Positions 1-5,767 of a DNA stretch of 5,804 bases are shown here, piece by piece. Numbering within the stretch: position 1 is the first letter of the stretch; each line of letters begins with the position of its first letter. A program made the translations under genes and the position numbers. The notes below the pieces were generated by a model, which saw only the letters and a program-made list of their open reading frames with translations, ran no database searches and was not told the DNA's origin. This DNA is from an uncultured Synechococcus sp. (GTDB lineage: Bacteria > Cyanobacteriota > Cyanobacteriia > PCC-6307 > Cyanobiaceae): positions 1-5,804 of the forward strand of contig CALJTZ010000466.1 of the NCBI GenBank assembly GCA_937975655.1, read 5' to 3'.

Positions 1-1
1 G

Positions 2-568
2 GTTGCCGCGTATCGAGATCTATACGAGATTCCCTCCCATCAGCCCAGTCCTGTGCACTCCCAACCTGCTCCAGGCAGCTTGCCGGCACCTGATTTTGGC
101 GTTTTCCCCGCCACCTTGCAGGAGCTTGTGAACAATCGCATTCAGCTCAACCGCTTGTTGGGCCTCAGCAATCTCTATTACATCGATCCTGACGACCAGG
201 AGATTCTCAGCGAGCTTTTGCAGCTTCGCGGTCAGTTGGTTGATGCCATTAACCGCTGTCCTGAAGCCCAGCTGGAACAGCTTTGGGCCACCGACCTCGG
301 CGATCGCTACTGGGCCTTGGTGCGTTCTGGTGTTCAGAAGGAGCCCCTTGACGCAGCCGATGCAAGCCGCAAGCAAGTGGCATCTATAGCTCTCACGCCT
401 TCTCTGGGCGGAGGTGGCTTCGGCAGCCCCGGTGCTCTCAATGCGTTCCTGGTGGCGATGCTCTACTACGTGCCAGGAACGATGCAAGTGGATCAGCCTC
501 AGCAAAAGCTGCCCGCCTGGCTCTATGGCCCCTACGAGCAGATCTTCGCCCAGCCCCTTGCCGCCTAG
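2..568 (+). CDS. Uncharacterised protein, 5'-truncated by the window edge
   Basis: The frame is open from base 2 to the TAG at 566-568 (188 codons visible). A GTG at 53 could start a 171-residue protein, but it has no Shine-Dalgarno sequence. The codons before it read as normal protein (AAYRDLYEIP), so I treat the gene as continuing upstream. Visible parts are a Pro/Ser/Gln/His-rich linker (about residues 10-32 of the fragment) and then a mainly helical, Leu/Gln-rich domain containing LGLSNLYYIDPDDQEILSEL. A short glycine run (LGGGGFGSPG) follows, then a hydrophobic segment ALNAFLVAMLYYVPGTM, and the protein ends in LPAWLYGPYEQIF. There is no signal peptide in view and no catalytic motif I can name. 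The coupled downstream gene is a glycosyltransferase, so a role in the same glycosylation or surface-polymer pathway is likely by context only. I do not recognise the family; the function is unknown. Confidence 0.72.
   Translation, partial: VAAYRDLYEIPSHQPSPVHSQPAPGSLPAPDFGVFPATLQELVNNRIQLNRLLGLSNLYYIDPDDQEILSELLQLRGQLVDAINRCPEAQLEQLWATDLGDRYWALVRSGVQKEPLDAADASRKQVASIALTPSLGGGGFGSPGALNAFLVAMLYYVPGTMQVDQPQQKLPAWLYGPYEQIFAQPLAA
300..307. repeat. HIP1 octameric palindrome GCGATCGC
   Basis: An exact GCGATCGC lies inside the first gene. This octamer (HIP1) is strongly over-represented in many cyanobacterial genomes. Two 7/8 matches (GCGATCGA) occur near 1105 and 1648 inside the glycosyltransferase gene. 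One exact copy in 5.8 kb is weak evidence alone, but it agrees with the cyanobacterial picture from the genes. Confidence 0.5.
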
Positions 569-1782
569 TGCGGATTCTCTTCTCCCACACCAACTATCCG
601 GCCCAGTTTCGCCGCCTTGTGCCTTCCCTTGTGGAGGAAGGGCACGATGTGGTGTTTCTTGCCCACAACCGCGAGTGGCATGCCCCGGCCGTTGAAGGCT
701 TCAGCCTGATTCATTACAAGCCCCATCGCTCCGGTGGCTCGGCTGCCATCCATCCCTACCTGCGCCGCCTCGAGCAGGCCACCCTGGAAGGTCAGGCCTG
801 CTATCGGGCCGCCATGCAGCTGGCGGAATCCGGCTGGACCCCGGACTGGATCATCAGCCATGTGGGCTATGGCAATGGCTTCTTCCTGAGTGATGCCTTC
901 CCGCAGGCTCGCCGCATCGGCTTGTTCGAGTGGTACTACAACGCCTACGGCTCTGATGTGGATTTCCTCCAGCCCGGCCAGGTGGAGCCTGATCGTCAGC
1001 TGAAGCTGCGCTGCTGGAACGCCCAGGTGTTGCTCGAGCTGGCTGCCTGTGATCACTGCGTGACCCCCACCGCTTGGCAGCGCCAGCAGTTTCCGCCAAG
1101 CCTGCGCGATCGACTCACCGTGATTCATGAGGGGATCGATACGCAGCTCCTCGCCCAGCTGCGCCAGCAGCCTCTGCCTCGCCCTCCAGGTTTGCCCGAC
1201 ACCCCTGGCCTGGAGGTGCTCACCTATGTGAGTCGCTGCTTTGAGGAGTATCGGGGCTTTCCCCAGGCCATGCGGGCTATCGAGCTGCTGCTGCAGCGTC
1301 GACCCAACCTGCACGTGCTGATTGCTGGCCACGACGGAGTGGCCTATGGGGCCAGTCGCACCGATGGTCGCAGCTGGGGGCAGTGGGCCAGGCAGGAGTG
1401 CCAGCTCGATCCAGTCCGCACCCACTGGTTGGGGATGTTGCAGGATGAAGCCTATTGGCAGGTGCTGGCCCACAGCCAGGTTCATCTCTACCTCACGGTT
1501 CCGTTCGTGTTGAGTTGGAGTCTGCTGGAGGCCATGGCTGCAGGCTGTGCCCTTGTGGCCAGCGCAACCCCGCCGGTGCAGGAGGTGCTCCGCCATGGGG
1601 AATCAGCGCTCTTGGTTGATTTTTTTGATCCCGAGGCCCAAGCCCAAGCGATCGAGCAGCTCTTGGATCAGGCCCTGCTGCGCGAGCGCCTCGGCAACGC
1701 TGCCAGGAGCACAGCCCAGGCCTATGGCGCCCGCCAGGGCCTCTCCGCCTGGCGGGCACTCTTGGCTGTTCCAGATTCCTGA
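568..1782 (+). CDS. GT4-family glycosyltransferase (glycosyl transferases group 1, with PF12000-like N-terminal domain)
   Basis: This is a complete 404-residue cytoplasmic GT-B enzyme expected to move a sugar from an activated donor to a glycan or protein acceptor. The N-terminus MRILFSHTNYPAQFRRLVPS is the acceptor-side Rossmann strand typical of the family whose members start VHQNFPGQFRHL. FEWYYNAYG (about residues 120-128) matches that domain's conserved aromatic segment. PTAWQRQQFP (about 167-176) and HEGID (187-191) mark the interdomain region. The donor-binding domain begins around TYVSRCFEEYRGF (about 219-231), followed by VLIAGHDGVAYG. LSWSLLEAMAAG (about 315-326) carries the donor-site Glu321; the first Glu of the classic E-x7-E pair is Phe313 here, in a PFVLSWS context that I recall as normal for this subfamily. 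The GTG start overlaps the upstream TAG by one base (TAGTG), which fixes the start and suggests coupling. Donor and acceptor cannot be read from sequence. Confidence 0.93.
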   Translation: MRILFSHTNYPAQFRRLVPSLVEEGHDVVFLAHNREWHAPAVEGFSLIHYKPHRSGGSAAIHPYLRRLEQATLEGQACYRAAMQLAESGWTPDWIISHVGYGNGFFLSDAFPQARRIGLFEWYYNAYGSDVDFLQPGQVEPDRQLKLRCWNAQVLLELAACDHCVTPTAWQRQQFPPSLRDRLTVIHEGIDTQLLAQLRQQPLPRPPGLPDTPGLEVLTYVSRCFEEYRGFPQAMRAIELLLQRRPNLHVLIAGHDGVAYGASRTDGRSWGQWARQECQLDPVRTHWLGMLQDEAYWQVLAHSQVHLYLTVPFVLSWSLLEAMAAGCALVASATPPVQEVLRHGESALLVDFFDPEAQAQAIEQLLDQALLRERLGNAARSTAQAYGARQGLSAWRALLAVPDS

Positions 1783-1798
1783 CCTGGCACAGTTGCCC

Positions 1799-1827
1799 TT
1801 GGCTGTGAGCTGATGCTGCGGTATAAC
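1799..1827 (+). promoter_or_regulatory. Probable sigma70-type promoter for the RTX-like gene
   Basis: TTGGCT (1799-1804, 4/6 to TTGACA) and TATAAC (1822-1827, 5/6 to TATAAT) are separated by exactly 17 bases, just after the stop of the glycosyltransferase gene. A start near 1834 would give a leader of about 90 nt before the ATG at 1923. It is the best promoter-like pair in the 140-base gap. It suggests the RTX-like gene is a separate unit and not merely read through from upstream. This rests on motif reading only. Confidence 0.55.
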
Positions 1828-1868
1828 TACCCAAGCTGGGGCCTTGTCCCTGGCGCACACCGCCCCCA

Positions 1869-1907
1869 TGGTGGGTGCGGTAGTGAGGAGACAACCCCCA
1901 CCCACCA
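1869..1907 (+). promoter_or_regulatory. Stem-loop in the 5' leader of the RTX-like gene
   Basis: TGGTGGGTG (1869-1877) is the exact reverse complement of CACCCACCA (1899-1907), giving a 9-bp GC-rich stem around a 21-base loop. The loop contains GAGGAG (1885-1890), the only Shine-Dalgarno-like sequence before the gene. It lies 32 bases upstream of the ATG, too far for normal use if the leader is linear. The stem ends 15 bases before the start codon. It may protect the mRNA, present the GAGGAG to ribosomes as a standby site, or bind a regulator. The role is inferred. Confidence 0.45.
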
Positions 1908-1922
1908 CGCAAAAACGACTCA

Positions 1923-3968
1923 ATGACGTCTTCCTACAACTCGATTGTTGGAACCGACACGGCCAACTCCATCATCGTTAACAGCACCACTGGAAACGAT
2001 TCCGTTCAGGCTCTTGGTGGCAACGACACTATTATTGGTTCTGGCGGCAATGACATCGTTGACCTAGGAGCCGGTAACGACACCATTGGTTCCACTGGGG
2101 CCTACAGCCTTGGCACTGTTCTCGGCGGGTCCGGTAACGACACCATCAACTTGGCTGATGCTTTCATCTCCAGCCAAGCTGACGGAGGCGAGGACAATGA
2201 CAGTATTTTCCTGAACGGTTCAAGTTCCACCTACTCCCTGTCCACCATCGGCGGTGGAGCCGGTGATGACACCCTCAGCTTCGCCAATGCCCTGCGGAGC
2301 TCAACCGTTTACGGCGGTTCGTCAACTGTTGGTTCTGCTGACGGCAATGACAGCCTGTTCGTTGTCGGCTCGATCACGGCCTCGTACCTCCAAGGTAATG
2401 GTGGCAATGACACCCTGAGCGTTTCCGCCGGTGTGGTCGGTGCTTCGAGCGTGCGCGGCGGGCAAGGTACGGACTATGTGTCCTCCACTAGTTCCGTCAC
2501 GGCTTCATTCCTATCCGGTGACCTTGGCTCAGACACCTTGGTTCTGACGGCTGGTGCTATCAACTCCAGCATCTACGGCGGTAGCCTCACCGATACAACC
2601 GGTGACGCCGCTGACAGCATTGTTTTCAGTGGTGGCGCGACCTCGTCCTTCATTCAGGGCAACGCTGGTAACGATACCTTCTCCTTCACTGCAATTACCA
2701 ACAATTCCAGTGCTAGGGGCGGTCGAGATAATGACAACTTCGTCATCTCTAATGGTGTCTCGAGCTCCTTTGTTTCTGGTGATCTTGGGTCTGACACTCT
2801 CACCATCAGTGCCGGTCTTACTCTGTTGAGTTCGGTCTATGGTGGCAGTATCGATGACACCACTGCAGATTCCGCTGACTCCCTCTCAATTACAGCTGGA
2901 GCTCAGCAAACGCTTATCCAGGGTAACGGTGGAGCTGACACCCTGAACTTTGCGGGGGGCTTCTCTCAGTCAACCGCCTTCGGTGGTGCTGCGGCAGACC
3001 TGATCTCTTCCACCTCTGGAATTACCCAATCGCTGCTTCGTGGCGATGCTGGCAACGACACCTTGGTGATTGGCTCTGCTGCCACATTTATCAGCCAGTC
3101 CACCGTCTTTGGTGGTGGATCTGCTTCTGACACAGCTTCTGGAGATGACAGCCTAGCCATCTTTGGTGCCCTCTCCAACTCGTCTGTCTATGGCGCTTCT
3201 GGAGCAGACACTCTGTACATCAGCTCTACTGCTGCTGCCGTCAACGGTGCTTATCTGGCTGGTACCGGTAACGATTCGCTGGTCATCAACTCCATTAACG
3301 GATCTTCCGTCTTTGGCGGCGCTTCTGCTGGCGATACAACCGGTGGTGCCGACACCCTTGCCTTTGGTGGCAACGCAACAGGCGCCTATGTGGCGGCTGG
3401 TTCAAGTGCCAATGGCGCCTACTTCTTCGGCAATGATGGCACCATCAGGACCACCACTTTGGTGGGTGGTGATTCGGCTGATACATTCACCTTCTCGAAT
3501 GGTTTCACCGGCGGCAACCTGATTCAGGCCAACGGTGGTAATGATACGTTGACCTTCTCGGGTGGTTTCAGCTCTTCCAAGCTTGATGCCGGCTCGGGTA
3601 CCAACCTGGTTTCCTTCGGGGCCGGTGGTGTGTTGAACGGTTCCTTGACTGGAGGCTCCGGTAACGATTCCTTCGTGTTTGGCACTGCATTCTCCGCTGC
3701 CACTAACACTGCTGGGATCAATTACTTCTATCAGGGCGGTACCGACTCCTTCGCCTTCGCGAGTACTAACACAACCGCCTCTACCTCACAGATCAACTTC
3801 TACTACGATTCTGCTACTTATACCAACGTCACTACCGCGGCTGTTTCCACTACCCAGGTGAGTGTTAGCAACGGTTCTACAACCCTTGCTACGTTCTCTA
3901 ACGTGCAGACCGGTCTTATCGTGCTCCAAGCCAGCACTGCTTCTGCGATCTCCGCAGTCTTCAGCTGA
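1923..3968 (+). CDS. RTX-like calcium-binding beta-solenoid protein, probable secreted surface glycoprotein (oscillin/SwmA-type architecture)
   Basis: The protein has 681 residues. The ATG is the first possible start in frame because a TGA lies at 1884-1886. Residues 24-56 hold four GND-type RTX nonapeptides, with Asp at 26, 35, 44 and 53. From about residue 68 the pattern changes to ~20-residue rungs (GGxGNDTL, a hydrophobic strand, then SSxhxGG), running to about 576. The tail (about 605-681) is non-repetitive, rich in Ser/Thr/Asn/Tyr, and ends in a hydrophobic-small stretch (ASAISAVFS). There is no N-terminal signal peptide, as expected for type I (ABC/HlyD/TolC) substrates with C-terminal signals. 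Composition is extreme: I see no Cys, His, Trp, Pro or internal Met, one Lys, one Glu and six Arg; Ser plus Thr is about 28%. RTX Asp/Gly turns normally bind calcium. Oscillin and SwmA are surface glycoproteins linked to gliding or swimming, but similarity here is of architecture, not proven homology. A non-motility S-layer, adhesion or fibre role is equally possible. Flanking glycosyltransferases suggest glycosylation. Confidence 0.88.
   Translation: MTSSYNSIVGTDTANSIIVNSTTGNDSVQALGGNDTIIGSGGNDIVDLGAGNDTIGSTGAYSLGTVLGGSGNDTINLADAFISSQADGGEDNDSIFLNGSSSTYSLSTIGGGAGDDTLSFANALRSSTVYGGSSTVGSADGNDSLFVVGSITASYLQGNGGNDTLSVSAGVVGASSVRGGQGTDYVSSTSSVTASFLSGDLGSDTLVLTAGAINSSIYGGSLTDTTGDAADSIVFSGGATSSFIQGNAGNDTFSFTAITNNSSARGGRDNDNFVISNGVSSSFVSGDLGSDTLTISAGLTLLSSVYGGSIDDTTADSADSLSITAGAQQTLIQGNGGADTLNFAGGFSQSTAFGGAAADLISSTSGITQSLLRGDAGNDTLVIGSAATFISQSTVFGGGSASDTASGDDSLAIFGALSNSSVYGASGADTLYISSTAAAVNGAYLAGTGNDSLVINSINGSSVFGGASAGDTTGGADTLAFGGNATGAYVAAGSSANGAYFFGNDGTIRTTTLVGGDSADTFTFSNGFTGGNLIQANGGNDTLTFSGGFSSSKLDAGSGTNLVSFGAGGVLNGSLTGGSGNDSFVFGTAFSAATNTAGINYFYQGGTDSFAFASTNTTASTSQINFYYDSATYTNVTTAAVSTTQVSVSNGSTTLATFSNVQTGLIVLQASTASAISAVFS
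1992..2090 (+). repeat. Canonical RTX nonapeptide block (residues 24-56)
   Basis: Four consecutive GNDxxxxxx units have their Asp residues exactly nine apart (26, 35, 44, 53), for example GGNDTIIGSGGNDIVDLG. In known RTX proteins such tandem nonapeptides fold into a parallel beta-roll with calcium in each turn. This is the only strictly nine-residue stretch of the protein; later GND motifs occur once per ~20 residues. Confidence 0.85.
2124..3650 (+). repeat. Array of ~20-residue solenoid rungs with a nested ~88-residue super-period (residues 68-576)
   Basis: Conserved Asp (or Gly-Asp turn) positions read 73, 93, 116, 143, 163, 184, 204, 231, 251, 271, 291, 319, 339, 359, 379, 409, 429, 451, 477, so most steps are 20-23 residues. 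Every fourth rung is 27 residues long because of an insertion of the type S-x-x-DTT-xxx-AD. This gives three super-units of 27+21+20+20, 27+20+20+21 and 27+20+20+23 residues (131-218, 219-306, 307-396; DNA 2313-2576, 2577-2840, 2841-3110). The array becomes irregular after 397, with 27-residue rungs again at 397 and 465. The DNA copies differ at many synonymous positions, so this is an old repeat kept at protein level and not a recent tandem duplication. Confidence 0.8.
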
Positions 3969-3977
3969 GCCTGACGT

Positions 3978-3995
3978 GAGCCCTCCTCAGGGCTC
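3978..3995 (+). other. Short hairpin after the RTX-like gene
   Basis: GAGCCCT (3978-3984) pairs exactly with AGGGCTC (3989-3995) around a 4-base loop, ten bases after the TGA stop. No T-run follows, so it is not a stand-alone intrinsic terminator. It sits just before the strong terminator hairpin and may protect the 3' end of the transcript or assist termination. Confidence 0.55.
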
Positions 3996-3998
3996 TCC

Positions 3999-4004
3999 TA
4001 GAAT
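3999..4004 (+). promoter_or_regulatory. Possible -10 element for the GT41 gene
   Basis: TAGAAT (5/6 to TATAAT) overlaps the left edge of the terminator palindrome. Initiation about seven bases downstream (near 4011-4013) would fall at the centre of the palindrome, so the new RNA could not form the terminator stem. There is no good -35 element at 16-18 bases upstream (GTGAGC at 17). It is a candidate only, listed because the downstream gene has no other evident promoter. Confidence 0.25.
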
Positions 4005-4031
4005 CCCCCTGCATGCAGGGGGATTTTTTTT
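4002..4031 (+). terminator. Strong intrinsic terminator (perfect 24-base palindrome plus T8)
   Basis: Bases 4002-4025 are a perfect palindrome, foldable as a 10-bp stem (AATCCCCCTG with CAGGGGGATT) and a 4-base CATG loop. The T-run at 4024-4031 has eight T, two of them inside the stem. It lies 33 bases after the RTX-like stop codon and should end that transcript sharply. The next gene begins immediately at its T-run, leaving no normal intergenic space. Confidence 0.9.
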
Positions 4032-5767
4032 GTTCTCAACCTTGCTCGCCTGGCCCGATCAGCTCCAAGATCCTGCCTGGCAGGATCCCCGTAGCCTCAT
4101 CTGTCTCGCCACCCTCATCCGTCTGCAGCGCTTTGCGGAGGCGGAGGCCACAATTTTGGCGGGGTTGGCGGGCGCGCAGGCCACATCTCTGGAGCGCCAG
4201 TACAGGATGTTGTTGGTGGTGCTCAGGCTCTATCAGCGCCAGATCGATGCTGCGGCTGAACAGCTGGTACTGCTCGCTGATGATCGCTCCGCAGAAGGGC
4301 GCTTTCTGCAGGTGCAGCTCTGGCTTGAGCAGCAGCAATCGGAGCCCCTCGAGCGGCTCCCAGGCACGTGGTGGGATGGCGAGTCCCAGTTCTTGCCTCT
4401 TGCGGTGAGCCATGTGGCATGGCTACTCCAGGTCGGCCGGCATGCGGAGGCGGAGCAGCGGATGGCAGGGATACAGCGGCCCCATTGTTTGGAGCTGGTG
4501 CGGTTTCAGGCGCGTCTCTGTGTTCCTCGAGGTGATTATCAGCAGGCTGTGGACTTGCTCTTGTCTGCAGCACGGCGTTTCCCTCAGCACCGCGGCCTCC
4601 AGGCAGAAACAGCCTCCCTGCTGATTGATGCCCGCTCTCGCGAGCACACGATCCCCTTTCTGCGTCAGGCCCTGGAGCACCACGGTGACCTTCCTGATTT
4701 CATGGAGTCTGTGGCGCGCGTGAAGCTCTTGCAACGTGAGCCTGCACAGGCACGCCGCTGCGCTTTGCAGCAGCAGGTGTTTGCATCTGTGCATCCAATG
4801 CCCTGCAATCCAGCCGGTGTGGTGGTGGCTTACGAACAAACGGGTTATTCGCATTGGATGCCCTATCTGCATCCCTATCTGCAAAATCAGCCCGTGCAAA
4901 CTTCGGCTGTTCAGCACAATCTCTGCTTGTACCTGGCATCCACTGAGGCGCCTGGCACCCAGAGCCATGTGGTTAGGCAGGTGGAACGCTTAACCGAGTT
5001 GCCTGAGTTCTGCAGCCATGCCCAAGCAGGCCCGCCCCCGAGGCCTGCCCTGCTGGCAGAGGCGCGGGCTCCGCTTACGGTGGCCTGGCTCACGGGGGAT
5101 CTAGGCCACCACCCCGTATCCCGTTTCTTGTTGGGTTTTTTACAAGCTGGCTCGGCCCGGTTTGCACATCGCCACCTTCTTGTAGATCTCAAGGATCATG
5201 CCAGCGAGTCTGTCGCTGATCGCTTTGATGGGATCCCTGGTTTGCAGCGGCTCAACGTGGGCAATCTGCCTCCTGATCAGAAATTGGCTGCCATCCGCGA
5301 GCAACAGGTCCATGTGGCCATCGATCTCTCCGGTTGGACGGATGGCAATTTTGTTACTGGTTTCATGGCGCGGATGGCCCCAGTGCAGATCAACTACCTC
5401 GGCTATTTCGCTTCCACAGGCATCCCTGCCATGGACGCCTGGCTAGGCGATGCCCAGCTGTTTCCCACGCCTATGCGCGAGTGGCACAGTGAGCAAATCG
5501 CACGCCTGTCCCGTTGTTTCATTGCCTGGCAACCGCCCCAGATTCTGCCCGAGGCCACAGCCCAGATTGCCGATGCACCACGGGCTTGTGGCATCCGCTT
5601 TGGCAGTTTTAATCACAATCGCAAACTCTCCGATCCGACACTGCGTCTCTGGGGCCGAATCCTCCAGTACATTCCCGATGCACAGCTGGTGCTGAAGGCC
5701 AATCAGATAGGGGATGAGGCTACCCAGGTGTTGCTGCGCCGGCGTATGCAGCGGCAGGGTCTCGACC
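4030..5767 (+). CDS. TPR plus SPINDLY/OGT-type glycosyltransferase (GT41), 3'-truncated
   Basis: The frame is open from 3862 to the end of the window with no stop. I chose the TTG at 4030, preceded by AGGGGGA (4017-4023). TTG 4042 is the main alternative; the first ATG (4207) would discard protein-like, TPR-like sequence. About 579 codons are visible. Residues 1-350 are helical with degenerate TPR-like pairs, clearest at FQARLCVPRGDYQQAVDLLL. The GT41 catalytic region begins near residue 350: LTGDLGHHPVSRFL carries the His-Pro equivalent (His361) of the OGT NHPTSH catalytic-site segment. INYLGYFASTGIPAMDAWLG matches the OGT GYPGTTG..MDY segment, and FGSFNHNRKLSDP holds Lys532 at the place of the UDP-contacting lysine. 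The rest of the catalytic lobe is missing because the contig ends. GT41 enzymes transfer GlcNAc or other sugars from UDP donors to Ser/Thr (some bacterial members to Asn). Next to an abundant Ser/Thr-rich RTX protein, that protein is the natural candidate substrate. Confidence 0.85.

Noticed and set aside
14..36. CGAGATCTATAC followed by TTCCCT at the left edge resembles the Illumina P5 adapter (CGAGATCTACAC...TTTCCCT).
   Set aside because: One mismatch in the first 12 bases, divergence and an indel after that, and no match to the rest of the adapter. The stretch also reads as ordinary protein in the open frame of the first gene. Real adapter sequence, as at the right end, is exact.
565..1596. 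Long antisense open frame (343 codons) opposite the GT4 gene.
   Set aside because: It is a shadow of a GC-rich gene with strong codon bias. Its translation has no family-like motifs, while the + strand shows clear GT4 motifs over the same span.
1783..1922. Possible terminator for the GT4 transcript in the gap before the RTX-like gene.
   Set aside because: I see no stable stem followed by a T-run; the only clear stem (1869-1907) is followed by A-rich sequence, so read-through from upstream into the RTX gene remains possible.
1868..1981. Short upstream open frame starting ATG at 1868 and overlapping the start of the RTX-like gene out of frame.
   Set aside because: No ribosome site, its ATG sits at the edge of the leader stem, and the product (about 37 residues) looks like random translation. 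A regulatory upstream frame cannot be excluded, but nothing supports it.
1992..3650. The repeats could be a recent tandem DNA duplication or a CRISPR-like array.
   Set aside because: The repeat is at protein level; copies differ at many synonymous sites and unit lengths vary between 18 and 27 codons. There are no identical direct repeats with spacers.
3862..4029. The GT41 frame is open upstream through the end of the RTX-like gene (GTG at 3862 or 3976 as earlier starts).
   Set aside because: An earlier start would put the terminator palindrome and T-run inside the coding sequence and give a non-protein-like segment. The open frame there is by chance.
4036..4968. Antisense open frames at 4036-4413 and 4423-4968 opposite the GT41 gene, and a + strand frame at 4013-4408.
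   Set aside because: The frame in phase with the unmistakable OGT motifs (bases 4030 onward, phase of 5101) is open over the whole region and explains the coding signal; the others have low-complexity Arg/Ser/His/Gln-rich translations.
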